In this document: in pieces, positions 1 through 10,801 of the stretch
How the letters are laid out: each line of letters begins with the position of its first letter
How positions within the stretch are numbered: position 1 is the first letter of the stretch
Assembly (NCBI RefSeq): GCF_000276665.1
Contig: NW_004955502.1
Location: forward strand, 335,473-399,472
Origin: Chinchilla lanigera
Taxonomy: Eukaryota; Chordata; Mammalia; Rodentia; Chinchillidae
Reading direction: 5' to 3'
Length of the DNA: 64,000 bases
The notes under the pieces: model-generated
What the model saw: the letters and a program-made list of their open reading frames with translations, nothing else
What the model was told of the DNA's origin: nothing
The model's database searches: none
Made by a program: the position numbers and the translations under genes

Positions 1-929
1 GGTAGTCACTGACATCCACTGAATAATGTGGTAAACTTTTTTCCCTCATAACTTTCTATTATTTTCTAATTTGTTTCTACAAATGCTTGTGGTATTAGGG
101 AAAAATCATCTCAAAAGAATGTAGAAAGAGAATTAAGACTATCATATTTTTAATATTTTCACAATGCCAAGGACTACTATTCAGAAAATGAGTATCTGCA
201 ATGTTACAGACATGGAATAAATTTGAAACATTAAATTGCAGGCTGGCTACTGAGAAGTAGAAGGGGTTATTTTGAAGACATGTAGAAATGGGGAGAATTT
301 ACTTAAGAAGAGGTTGTTCTGACAGATCCATAGACTCGTAATCTCTGCAGCAAAATTGGAGGCTTCACGCTATCCTAACCTAGCTCCAGCTGTCAAAAAA
401 CATTACCACTATTCTTGTTCTGGTTCCATGTTCCTGGAGAATTAAATTGATTATAATTTACCTTTAATGTGCCTTTATTGAAAGTCTAACATGAGATGTA
501 AGAGTTTAATGTTTAATCATGGAGAAGCTCCCTGAAAATGAGATAAATGTAAATAAAATTATTTTCAGAGAACTAAAGGGGAAACTGCCAGAGTGAAAGT
601 TTTTATGTACATGTTTATGGCTACACACTACAAGATTGTCTCTAACTGTATGACCAACATTGGGGAACATCAAAACCCTAGGTGAAGGAAAAAACTCAAG
701 GTAACTTGGGGGCACTCTGAGGGCAGCCTCAGTGGAATGATTGCAAGACAGAACTGAGTCAATTTTGCCATATCCAGGAGGGAAACTGGAATAGAATGAG
801 GGTATAACTGAGTACACCAAACAGCAAGGCCTCTTTGGATTTGAAAGTCTGAATTTCTTTCTTTGCCTGTTATCTAGGGAGGAGGCACTGCTGTTGCAGA
901 TACACCTTACTCTGGGAGTGCTGACGTTT
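1..929. other. Unique non-coding DNA
   Basis: AT-rich sequence with no repeat family or gene that I recognise. A 104-codon minus-strand open frame (506-820) has no recognisable domain and looks like chance. Confidence 0.5.
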
Positions 930-1100
930 GCTGAGAGCTAATTGTGTGTTGCTAATGTATTAAACACTGAATTAATCTCCTTGTAAATCTCTCCAGGTTA
1001 AAATTATCTCCATCATAAAAATTAGGACACAGAGCTTCAGACTGCTGCATCACACAGTATTAGGGGATGCACCTAGAATGCAAACCCCGGTGTCCGGACA
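930..1100 (-). repeat. MIR-like ancient SINE fragment
   Basis: The order of decayed motifs fits a reversed MIR: a stretch like the 'attaatctcc' region, then 'aggacacagagcttcag' (the equivalent of the 'gaggcacagag' block), then a degenerate 'cacacagtatt'. Divergence is high, so the boundaries are approximate. Confidence 0.45.
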
Positions 1101-1175
1101 GAGGGATCCTTGCCACTGTCACTCTGGGAGGCTATTTGCTCTCCTGGCCTTGAATACCCTCTAAGGTGATTTTTA

Positions 1176-1283
1176 TTTTTTTATTTTTTATTTTTTTTTG
1201 GTTTTTCTCTAGTACCGGGAACTGAACTCACGACCTTGCGCTTGCCAGGCAGGCACTTTGCTGCTGAGCTAAATCCCCAGCCC
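1176..1283 (-). repeat. ID-type (tRNA-derived) SINE, young
   Basis: This is a reversed tRNA-Ala-like SINE. The T-rich left end is the poly(A) tail. The body then reads 'agtaccgggaactgaactc', followed by the complements of B box and A box, and ends 'aaatccccagcccc'. The 15-bp string ctaaggtgattttta occurs on both sides (1161-1175 and 1284-1298), a perfect target-site duplication that marks an L1-mediated insertion. Confidence 0.93.
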
Positions 1284-2088
1284 CTAAGGTGATTTTTAAA
1301 CTTTTGTTTCTTTTCTGTTTTTTGTACAAAGACTGTTGAACAATGCCCACTGATACAAGGATCTATTGAACTTAATTTTTCTTTACCCTTTTCTAGTAAT
1401 TCATTCTTACTGAGAAGCTCGGCCACAAAGGTTTGAAGCCATGGAAAGCAGATGTATGCAAAGCAGTGCATGGCACCTTCCTCAGGCTTCAGGAGGGAGG
1501 CCACTGCACAATGTTTTCCAATGTTATCTATTCTTGGTCTGCCTTTCTTTAGTTTCCTTGGTCAGGAAAGGATACCATTTACCTCAGCTTCCTTCCATCA
1601 GCTTTAAAGAGGAAATGCGATTGTGAGCTTACCAATACTTGTGCATTTTTTGTACAAATGTTGATGTGTATCTGTCAGAACATTTTATTGCAGACTACCA
1701 TGGCTTATCTCTCTCTGCCTTCCTTCCCTCTATTTGAAAGGATATTTTCTATTCTTTCTCTGCTGCTCTCTTTCAGTCTACAATTTTCTGTCATTTATAG
1801 GACTCCTCTGGCCTCGGCTTTCAAAATTACAGTGATAACTTTTAAAATGTGCATTTTTTCCCCTCACTTTTTCCTACTTGGCCGAAACTTGCTCTGCAGA
1901 ACCTGTTTTATTCCTACCTTTGATAAATGTGAAACTTTGCCTCCATTAAAAAATAACTAACTAAATAAAAAAAATGTGCTTCCATAAAAACTTCTCTCCT
2001 GAGCTTCAGGTATATATTTCCATAGTATGAATTCCAGGTCCCTCACAGTTAACATGGCCAAACCTGAGCCAATCATTTCCTCTGTCCT

Positions 2089-2196
2089 AGGGGCTGGGGA
2101 TTTAGCTCAGCGGCAAAGCGCCTGCCTGGCAAGCGCAAGGTCGTGAGTTCGGTTCCCGGTACCGGAGAAAAACCAAAAAAAAAAAAAAAACCAAAA
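2089..2196 (+). repeat. ID-type SINE, very young
   Basis: Near-consensus forward copy: 'ggggctggggatttagctc' with an A-box-like block, a B-box-like 'gagttcggttccc', then 'ggtaccggag' and an A-rich tail. It is flanked by a perfect 15-bp target duplication, catttcctctgtcct, at 2074-2088 and 2197-2211. Internal pol III promoter boxes look intact, but the sequence is a SINE and not a tRNA gene: it has no proper acceptor-stem pairing and it recurs through the window. Confidence 0.95.
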
Positions 2197-2491
2197 CATT
2201 TCCTCTGTCCTGACGGTAGAGCCTCAAACTTTCTGCCCCCACTTCCACCCCCGTGCTCATGCTGGAAATCTGGTTGGTCTGCTGGAGTTTGTTACTGGTC
2301 TGAGAAGAGACAGGTGGAGAAACTTCTCTGATTGGCCAGCGTGTTCTGTGGAGTCCAACTACAAAATAGCTCAGGAATTTCTGATTTTAATGTCAGAGCC
2401 TTACTTCCTTCTTTCTTCCCTCTCTCCTTTCCTCCTCCAATGGTATTTACTGAGTTGTTCTACAATACCTTGATTAAACGACTTCTAGTCT

Positions 2492-2628
2492 TAGCCAGGT
2501 GTGGTGGCACAGGCCTATGATCCCAACACTGGAGGAAGGATGGTCACAGTGAGTTTGAGACCAGCTGGGCTATGTAGTTCTAGTCTAGCCTGAACTACAC
2601 AGTGAGACCCTGTCTCAAAAAACCAACC
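2492..2628 (+). repeat. B1-type SINE
   Basis: Forward 7SL-derived SINE: 'agccaggtgtggtggcacag', 'gaccagctgggctatgtag', 'cctgaactacacagtgagac' and a 'cctgtctcaaaaaacc' tail. The second gggcta/ctgaactaca block shows the internal duplication. Confidence 0.88.
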
Positions 2629-2805
2629 GATTAAATAAATTACTTCTACTCTTGTTTTATCTAGTACATCCTGCATTTCAGAAATTCAGTGCCATTTGAA
2701 AAATACATACCTGGTCCTGTTATTCTTCTACTCAAAATCTTCCAGTGACCTTCCTTAATTTTTAAAGTGCAGACTGACTGACCCTCCCTTCCTTCCTTTC
2801 TTTCT

Positions 2806-2999
2806 TAATTTGTAGTACTAGGATTGGACTCAGGATCTTGAAAATACTAAGCAAGTAGCTTTACCACTGAGCTACATCCCCAGCCATTTTTATTTTGAGA
2901 CAGGATCTTGCTAAACTGCCCAGGTTAGCATGAAACTTGTGATCCTCCTGACTCAGGCTCTGATGTAGCCAGGATTATAGGTATGTGCTCATCTTAAGT
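2806..2999 (-). repeat. B1/ID composite (B4-like) SINE
   Basis: In plus-strand order, a reversed ID-like half ('gtactaggattggactcag' to 'gagctacatccccagcc') is followed by a reversed, decayed B1-like half ('gagacaggatcttgctaaac' to 'aggattataggtatgtgctc'). That arrangement is the B1-ID dimer layout of B4-class SINEs. Confidence 0.75.
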
Positions 3000-3114
3000 C
3001 CAAACTCTTTAAAAGGTATTTAAGACCTTCTGAGATCATGTCTTTGCCTTTCAAGCCTTACCTCCTGCTCTACTTTTTTTTTACCCTTCTAGGCTTTTGA
3101 GACCAATTATCATA

Positions 3115-3441
3115 TCCAAGGTATATGCTCTGTTTTGTCAGATCTTCAGGGCTTTGGATCCACCATTCCTACAACCTGGAAAGTTGTTTCTACTTCCTGT
3201 GAAAGCTTAATGTGATTTAAAAATTTTCCTGACTCCCTTATCAGCATAGGTATTCCATTCCCTGTATTATGCAGAACCACGCACACACCTCCGTTGTAGT
3301 GTTGTATATTCTAGTAATCATTTTTTAAATCTGTCTCCCTCATGCCCCAGAAAGTTTCAAAAGGCAGAGGCCGTGTTACATTACTTTCCTTGTGCTCAAC
3401 AAAGCACTTGCCACATAACAGACATTTAATAAGCATCTAGC
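3115..3441 (+). repeat. L2 3'-end fragment
   Basis: The order of blocks fits an L2 3' end: 'gtcagatcttcagggcttt', a 'tctgtctccctcatgcc' block, 'aaaggcagaggccgtgtt' and 'cacttgccacataacagaca' followed by 'tttaataagcatct' (the degraded 'cactcaataaat' end). Recognised by pattern; no alignment was run. Confidence 0.55.
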
Positions 3442-4054
3442 AAATTCTGTGCTGTTATGTCCTGGGGCTCTGGGTGCCTGGAAGACTACTGGTGTTTGCT
3501 AGGAAAAGAGCCCTGAGACACAGGACCTCGTATCAGACAATGAGATTAGAAGGTGAAAACAAGAAAGTGATGAGCGTAACAAGCACACTTATCTTGGGTG
3601 GTATCACCCAGGCAGTACAGACTATTTACTCATTTGCATGTTATGTTTGGGCATTTCTCCTATGCTCATCAGTAGCTCACTTTCACTTACGTTTAGAAAA
3701 TTCTTACTCTTGTTTCTTGAAATTCATAACAATTGACTAAAAGTATCGATGACTCAGGAATACATTATTGATCTGGTACAGAGTCACCCAACATGATAAC
3801 GACACACTGATCTCTTGGCAGAGCCTATGGGTAGGGAACTCTAGACCTGGCTTCCCCTGTGTACACTGTTAGCCACTGAAAGTGAAGAAATACTCCACAG
3901 CACAAACCTGAACAAAGCCTGCTGTTATGTCTTTAAATGTTTGTACTTTGTGTTAAGGTAATTAGATGTTTAGATTTGCAAAACTGGGAACCTGGAAGAT
4001 TAAAGTCATTTTTTTAGAAATTTATGGAAAATATTTCCTTTTTAAAATTTAATT

Positions 4055-4198
4055 TTATTTTTGAGACAGGATCTTACCACGTAGTTCAGGCTGGTCTTGA
4101 ACTTACTGTGTAGCCCAGGCTAGCCTTGAAATTATGGCTATCTTCCTGCCTCAGCCTCCCAAGTGCTGGGATCACAGGCATGTGCTCCCATGCCTAGC
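4055..4198 (-). repeat. B1-type SINE
   Basis: Reversed B1: 'ttgagacaggatcttacc', two successive 'tagttcaggctgg' / 'tagcccaggctagcc' blocks (the internal 29-bp duplication) and 'cctcccaagtgctgggatca'. Confidence 0.88.
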
Positions 4199-4828
4199 GA
4201 TTTTATATCTGTGCTGCCAAAGGGAGCACTCCTTTGTCTTTACTGTGCTAATTATACCAAGGAATTTCTAAGCAATATTAAAGTTTAACCGAGAGCAGTA
4301 TTGCTCATGTTCTGTTGGCCAGTGTGTAATGTCCATAAACACTGACACTGCTGCCCAGTCAGAGGCAGTGAGAAAACAATTTCTGAGCAGTCTTTACTAT
4401 TTATAATAGTTTTGTTCAATTATATATTTTGAGAGGGAAAACTCTGGCAGTGGCTACTGTACAAATAAGGCTTAACAAGGGAGCAGATATCTTGTGGCAG
4501 TCCTACCCTAGTTAGGTTTTATCCTAAAACTTACAATACTATGAAAATAATTTAAAATGTCCCTTTGAGGTTCTAGGTTTTTTTTTTAGTTTTTAGACCT
4601 AGAGTTTCTACATAATTTTAAAGGGCTTACAAAATTTTTTTAAAGCTCTCCAACTACATAGCTCAGCTCCTCTGTCAGGGTTATTGTAAAAGGAAATTGT
4701 GAAATGTTTATGCATCTTTTTGAAGGAGCTAAGAGTCAGAAGCGGTTAGAACAATGAAAGGCAGCAAATGCAATATGCAGTAATGGATTAGAGGAGTTTT
4801 TCCAAATATATGTAGACACAAGAATTTT

Positions 4829-4901
4829 AGGAGCTGGTAGAGCGCTTGCTTAGCATGCCCAAGTCCCCAGGTTTTGATCCCTGACACTGGAAAAAAAAAT
4901 C
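4829..4901 (+). repeat. Old ID-like SINE
   Basis: A short decayed tRNA-like copy: 'ggagctggtagagcgcttgc', then 'ttttgatccctgacactgg' and an A tail. It is much more diverged than the other ID copies. Confidence 0.65.
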
Positions 4902-5094
4902 ATCTTAGAGACACTTAAAGGTGGAACTAAAAAGATCTGGAGGATCGTCCAGCTACAGTTCAGGAAATAACTCTGGAAGGATGTGTGACTCATCCTATCC
5001 AAGTGTCAAGGAAGTATCATTCATAGTGCTAAGGGCAAGTCTTCCGAACAGAAAAGTACCTGGCATTTCCATGCCATTGAATGCCTCAAGTGAT

Positions 5095-5225
5095 TTCCTT
5101 TATATTACTTCCTCTACCTTAGCTGATGGTATTTCTTACTGATGTGAACATGGCATATGGCGTTGGGAGGAGACCTGCCTATCTCATTTTAGATAAGGAG
5201 AAATTGGAACACACCTAGTAAGTGA
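5095..5225 (-). repeat. MIR-like fragment
   Basis: 'atctcattttagataaggag' followed by 'aaattggaacacacctagta' and 'agtgagcc' resembles the reversed MIR core ('cattttacagatgaggaaac ... cacacagctagtaagtg'). Boundaries are approximate. Confidence 0.45.
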
Positions 5226-6291
5226 GCCAGTAAAAACTGAAAAGTGCTGTCCTAGACTCATTGTTCTTTGTGTAAGTTTAGCATGCAAGAGTCTGTGAAA
5301 TAAATGCTCAGATCTCCTCTGAGGCTGTCGTGCCCAAACCCTTCAGAGTCACCTGGGAAGATTCTGACTCACAAAATGGGCTCTGTGAATCCTACAGGCT
5401 TCTAGCTGCTGTTGCCAGAGGTAGCTTGTCCTTGTAAGACAGTGAAAGCATGCCGTTGAAAACAAAATAGTCCATCACTTAAGGAGACAAACCTTCCATT
5501 TCTAGTATAGTAAGTGTACAAAATTTTTTGTGGTTCCACCAACTGTGAATGCAGTAGAACTACAGAGCACCTTTGAAACTAAGGTTCCATGTCACTTATG
5601 TGAATATACTACTGAGAGGGAATACGTGAATAGATGTCATTTACATGAATACTGAAGAGATAAGAGAGAAGAGGGGGTATGCTGGCTATCAGTAATTTCA
5701 AAGATTCTCTCTCCTGTTGTTCCAGATCTTCTGTAATGAATACGACTGGGAAACTGGGTTCCCAAATGTTCTTTCTGATTCCTAGTAACTCTCCCAGCAT
5801 CCTTGCTTTTACTTTGGAAACCTGACCTGATCCCGTAAACATGGAGATAAGTCTGTGTGGCCAATCACCCACCTATGCTTAGCACTGTGTCAAGGCATCT
5901 GCAGAGCCCATTCTCCTTGCCAAGCCAACCAGATCTCTTCTGAGGCAGGGATGGTTGGCTAGCACTGGTCTCCTGCTAATAAATGGCAGTTGTTCTGGGA
6001 GTGGAAAGATTAGCAGAAATGGACTTCCGAGTTTTCCAGAAATACATGAAATACTTGTTGCTTTGCTTGGCTCTGTTCTAGTATTGACTACATGTTAACA
6101 TCTTTAGCAGGAAGCCTACCATAAGGATCAGAGCTGCCAACACTGCCACTCAAAAAATCTTTTCCTTATATGATTCTGGCATAATTTCTGTGAATATCTA
6201 CCTTGCACTTAAGAGGAGACAACGCAAGCATGAATAAGACTGTACCCAAAACTGATCTACAGTATGCAGAGATAAAATACTGTTTGTGAGC

Positions 6292-6471
6292 CAGGCATGG
6301 TGGTAAACCCCTATAATCCTAGCACTCCAGAGGCTGAGGCAGAAGGATCGCTGTGAATTTGAGGCCAGCCTGGGCTACACAGTGAGTTGAAGGCCAGCCT
6401 GAATACATAGCAAGAACTTGTCTCCAAAAACCAAAAACCAAAAACCAAACCAAACCAAAACAAAACAAAAC
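6292..6471 (+). repeat. B1-type SINE with A/C-rich tail
   Basis: Forward B1 with the internal duplication ('ggcctgggctacacagtgag' type and 'aggccagcctgaatacat' type blocks). It ends in a tail of repeated ccaaaa units (about 6421-6471). Similar ctgt(t/g)tgtg strings on both sides may be a degraded target duplication. Confidence 0.88.
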
Positions 6472-6990
6472 CTGTGTGTTGAAATGTGTAATAGATGTTT
6501 CTTGATAGTGTTGTGGGAACCATGACAAAGAAATGCCCAATTCTAGCTGAGGAGTTAGAACATAGTCTCTGAGGAGTCGAGAAGAAACAGTATTTCTCAT
6601 CCCTGGACAACATTCTCCCCATATCAATAACTGCATAAAAAGAACATGAAAAAGATGCTTTTCATGTGCCTTGAGATTTTTCAGAGGGACCTGAAACTTA
6701 ATAAGAATAGAGAAAAAGCAATCCTGCTGTACAGAAAAAAAAAATACTTCAGGACTGCATTGTAATTAAATACAGTATATTTCTGGTGAGAAGAATTATA
6801 GGCTTTTTACTGTTTTGGTTGAAAGAATCTACCCCCTGTTAATTTGAATGTTTGTGCTTTCAGTCTTTTACATTAAAAAAAAATGTAATATACTGAATGG
6901 CAACCCCTCCCCCAAAAAACACAAAACAACGAAAAACCCCAACAGATACAAAAACCAGATATTATCTGTCTACATAAATTTCTAGCTTGG

Positions 6991-7366
6991 TGTTATGGTT
7001 TGTGTCTGTATGTCCCCCTAAAGGCTCATGCAGTCATGGGGTGGGTTTCTAGAGTTTGTGTTTGATGGATGGTCCAGTCCTGGGATTATGGGTGTGAGTG
7101 CTACACCCACCCTGAGGTGGGTTGCCTGCCATAATATAAGGGAGGGAAAGAGGCTTGTTCCCTCCTGCTCCTCCCTTTTTGGTCTTATTGCTTTTGCTGT
7201 TTTCTGCTGCTATGAACTGCTGCCCCCTCCCATGTGCCACTCTGCCTTGGAACCAGCCTTGTATAGACTGAAACCTCCACAAACTGTGCACAAAATAAAC
7301 CTTTCCTTCCTTAATTTTGGGCATCAGGTTTTTTGTCCCAGCAATGAGAGAAAAGTAACCAAGACA
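6991..7366 (+). mobile_element. Solo LTR, MaLR-like
   Basis: A 376-bp LTR beginning TGTTATGG and ending AAGACA, with an 'aaataaac' polyadenylation signal near 7,290. The perfect 5-bp duplication cttgg directly flanks it (6986-6990 and 7367-7371), which is what a retroviral-type integrase leaves. No internal region is present, so it is a solo LTR left by recombination. ERVL-MaLR is assigned by resemblance of the start, the end and the 'gggattatgggtgtgagtgc' block. Open frames in it are not genes. Confidence 0.8.
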
Positions 7367-7371
7367 CTTGG

Positions 7372-8109
7372 TAACTAGGAATTTCTAGCTATACTTCTAA
7401 GCTCATTAAAAAAGGCCAACTGACTAATTTTGACACTCTGCCATTGTCTTTCTTATTGTCTTCTTTAATCAGCTGTAGCCATTACCTTTTAAATAAGCTG
7501 AGTCCAATAAGTTAATTGCACCCTGTTACAACTGCACTCACAGGCTAGGAGATAGTTCAACTTAGTTATGCTCACAGTAAAATTTCTTCCTTCAACTTCT
7601 CCAACAGTCCCCTGATTAATTATAACTATGATTTACTTTCCTGTCCCTAGACACAAAGATAGTAAAGTCCAGTTTCTTCCCCGTAATCTAATCAGCGACC
7701 ATGCATTAAATTCTTCACCACTGAACTACACATGCCTTAGCATGTCATTCCTTAGTTTTGGCTCCAAGATCCAGAGTCTGTGCTGATGTCCAGGGAAGGT
7801 TGACAAATCTAGCTATACTGAGGCACTAAAATAGCTGTACTGCATGACTTGATTCCAAGCTGGCTTTCATTAACCTGTCTTGGCCAACATACTCTATTTT
7901 TAGGTCATGCATGTAATCATTTATTTATGAGGAAGTGCACTGACCTTTGGCTTTCACCACTGAAAATAGACTATGGGGACCAAAACTGTATAAGAAAATC
8001 ATTCAGCTACACAGAAGATTCTACCCAAACCCTCAGTAACCAACACTGTCTTGTTACTTTATGATCCTGAAGTATGTGTTCTAGGAGTATGATTTTATTC
8101 TTATGTTAA
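7372..8109. other. Unique AT-rich DNA
   Basis: No recognised repeat or gene. It separates the solo LTR from the left, truncated edge of the ERVL relic. Confidence 0.4.
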
Positions 8110-8125
8110 AAGTAAAGTTTTGATA

Positions 8126-9062
8126 TCAGATTGTATTTAGTACCCAATATACAATTTCTGGGGGATCAAGATCCCTGTGAACTAAGTTGTGACACAGGGC
8201 TGGCGAGGTAATATACCCCTGAGGTAAGACAGTGAAGGTATATTGCTGGCCTTGCCAGCCAGAGGCAAATTGTTTCTGATGATCCTTATGGATAGGTATG
8301 GAGAAGAAGGCCTTTGCCAAGTCAGTAGCTGTATACCAACTACCAGGAGATGTATTAATCTGCTCAAGCAAGGAAACCACATCTGGTACCGCCGCAGCAA
8401 TTGGAGTCACCATTTGATTCAGTTTATGGTAATCTACCATCTTTCTCCAAGATCCCTCTGTCTTCTGCACAGGCCAAATGGGAGAATTAAGTGGAGATGT
8501 GATGGAGACCACCACTCCTGCATCCTTCAAGTCCTTGATGGTGGCACTAAACCCTGGAATCCCTCCAGGGATGCAACACCTCTTCTTGTTTACCATTTTA
8601 CCAGGCAAAGGTAACTCCAATGGTTTCGATTTGGCCTTCCCAACCGTAACAGCCCTCACACTACAGGTTAAGGAGCCAGTATGAGGATTCTGCCAAGTAC
8701 TAAGCATGTCTATTCCAATTATGCATTCTGGAATAAGGGAAATGACTACAGGATGGATCCGAGGACCTATTGGACCCACTGTGAGTCGGACCTTTGCTAA
8801 AACTCTATTGACCACCTGACCTCCATAGGCCCCTACTCATACTAGAGGGCCACAGTGACGTTTTGGATCCCCTGGAATAAGTGTTAGTTCAGAGCCAGTG
8901 TCCAGTAGTTCCCACTGAAGTGTCTGATCGTTCCCCTTTCCCCAGTGTACAATCACTTGAGCAAAAGGCCTTAGGTCCCTTTGGGGAAGGATGGGAGAAA
9001 GTCTAACTGCATAAATTGGGGCGGGGGCATCAGGATCCTTCCCCAAGTGGACCTGGCCTCCC
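8126..9062 (-). pseudogene. pol: ERVL protease and partial reverse transcriptase (broken)
   Basis: Read on the minus strand, the protease part carries the active-site motif LLDTGS (about 8,900) and, further on, the GIDML segment typical of the protease C-terminal part. The RT part follows with the motif A region around TATDLAKAFF, including the first catalytic Asp, and the LPQG motif B segment. The frame stays open across both parts except for an in-frame TGA near 8,835, just after the protease active site. Another stop precedes the protease near 9,065. Similarity fades after the RDLD segment and no intact YxDD catalytic motif follows, so the enzyme is dead. RNase H and integrase are missing. 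Confidence 0.85.
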
Positions 9063-9328
9063 CATTATTCAAGGGATTCTGGGTCTGTAAATTGGCTCAA
9101 ATCCAGGAACTGGTTGAGGGTCCGTGATTGCCTGTTTCCACGGTTCAAAGTAGGTTTCTGTTCTTTTGCCTTTAAATTTTTTTGATTACATAAATCCAGT
9201 AGAAATTTTGTAGGCTTCCTATGTATTTCACTTCTGGGAACACCGTGGCTAATCAGCCAATGCTATAGGTCTGTACGTGTCAGATTATTCTTGTTTTTGT
9301 TCCGCTTCTGCTGTCCATTATGGTAAAT

Positions 9329-10350
9329 TCATGGACTCTGCCTTTGGCGATTAAATGCTGCCACTTGACCTCTGCTACTCCAGGGTCCAATCAAACCCAC
9401 TGACCTTAAATTTCCTAAATGAGTAACCATGGCACCCACTGTAAGGTCTGGCATACAGAGAAGAGCAATGACAGGGCTTTTCAGGCATGCTGGTGCTCCC
9501 CTCACAAATCTGTTTCTCAAAGTGCTAGTGAAGGGTATATTTTCCAGATCATCCCAATGTGGAGGATTAGGTTTAACATGACAGATCCACTCCACCATTC
9601 CCATTTTCCTAAACCTCTGAATCCCTTCATCAATAGTAAACCATGGAATATCAGGCATCTCTAGCTCATTCACAGTGGGCCATCTTTTTTGAGCCTGGTT
9701 ATGGGCATAGAGACAAAAATGGGTGGTGAGGGTGGGTCTTGAGCAGTGTCATCATTATCCTGTTTGGTTGACACAGGATTAGCTTCCCCAGGCATACTAG
9801 GAGACACACTGCAGGAAGTGGAGGTGGTAATGCCTCTGCCACAGCGGGTCGGTGGGGAGGGAATTTACATTGCAGTTCAGCTAATCGAATTATGAGGGAC
9901 TGCATCTGGGTTTCTGCAATCTCAGCTTTATGGCTAAAAGAAAGGAGATTTTCCTTCAAGACACACTTAGAGACTTTTAAATTTCTGATCTGTGACTGGA
10001 GATGGAAATTTCAATCTTTGAGCTCCTTATTTTTCTTCACAAGTTTGTCCAGTGAAGCCAAGACCAACCAGCCAGCATCATTATATTTCCTACTCTCCTA
10101 AAGAAATTCAAAATTTTCACTAAATCCCTGACACTAAATCCCTGACATCTCACAAGTGGTGAATTAGGATAATTAAATGGATCTACAAGGCATATCAGTT
10201 TAAACAGTTCACGCCAAGGATTATCAGTATTCCCCACAGAAGTGGCAGGAGAGACTACAGTGTCTTCAGGTCTCATCAAATTGCAGAGCCAAATCCAGGA
10301 ACCCCTAAAGACATTAAAGACTGACATCATTATAATCTGTTTGTCTAGGG
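9329..10350 (-). pseudogene. gag: ERVL gag remnants
   Basis: Three separate minus-strand open segments (10,350-10,037; 9,959-9,699; 9,673-9,329) lie where gag belongs, between the primer site and the protease. They are in different frames and split by stops. I recognise no zinc knuckle. The assignment rests mainly on position. A 14-bp tandem duplication (actaaatccctgac) near 10,123-10,150 lies inside. Confidence 0.55.
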
Positions 10351-10365
10351 TCACTTCCAGTACCA
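10351..10365 (-). other. Retroviral primer binding site, leucine-tRNA type (degenerate)
   Basis: On the element strand the sequence five bases downstream of the LTR starts 'tggtactggaagtga'. It resembles the complement of the 3' end of tRNA-Leu (TGGTACCAGGAGTGGG), the primer known for ERV-L. Several positions differ. The location exactly next to the LTR end supports the call. Confidence 0.7.
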
Positions 10366-10712
10366 AAATCTGTATCAGTCAGGGCTTCGCTAGAGAAACA
10401 AATATAACACAAGATGTACAAATGTATAAGAAATTACAAGATTGACTTACGACAGTCAGCCAGAGAGTTGTATGAGGAAGCATGCAGAGGGTACCTGCAC
10501 ACTGAAGACCGAAGGAATCAGTCCAGGGTCTGGAGTTCACTGCAGAGTTCCGTACAAGTCTGTACCAGGAGGCCGATGAGTGCGACGGAAGGGTGAAGGA
10601 TCCAAAGAGAAAGCTGAAGAGCCTGCAGTAGAAGCCAGGAGACGAAGTCCAAGCTGAAGGTGAGGACTGGAGCTCCTCCAAAAGGAATGGACATTCCTCT
10701 GTCCTTCATTTC

Positions 10713-10722
10713 CCTTTTATAT
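10713..10722 (-). promoter_or_regulatory. TATA-like box of the ERVL LTR
   Basis: The minus strand reads atataaaagg. It lies about 17 bp downstream (element sense) of the palindrome array, the expected place for an LTR core promoter. A near-palindromic site with two CATTCC-type half-sites (10683-10698) follows where initiation would be expected. Activity is inferred. Confidence 0.5.
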
Positions 10723-10738
10723 CATCTAGGTGATGATC

Positions 10739-10801
10739 CACCCTAGGGTGGTTCCTTTACACCCTAGGGTGGTTCCTCTACACCCTAGGGTGTAGAATGG
10801 C
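10739..10801. repeat. Three 21-bp units with palindromic caccctagggtg
   Basis: The 12-bp perfect palindrome caccctagggtg occurs at 10739-10750, 10760-10771 and 10781-10792, an exact 21-bp period. Units one and two differ at one base; unit three diverges after the palindrome. The array lies in the U3 part of the ERVL LTR. Confidence 0.95.

Noticed and set aside
2089..2170. Possible tRNA-Ala gene (A- and B-box-like elements)
   Set aside because: The same sequence recurs about a dozen times with poly(A) tails and target duplications; it is the ID SINE, not a tRNA gene.
7028..7378. 116-codon frame on plus and 91-codon frame on minus
   Set aside because: Both lie inside the solo LTR.
10739..10801. 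CRISPR-like repeat array
   Set aside because: Only three units with 9-bp spacing between palindromes, in a eukaryotic LTR; no spacers or cas genes.
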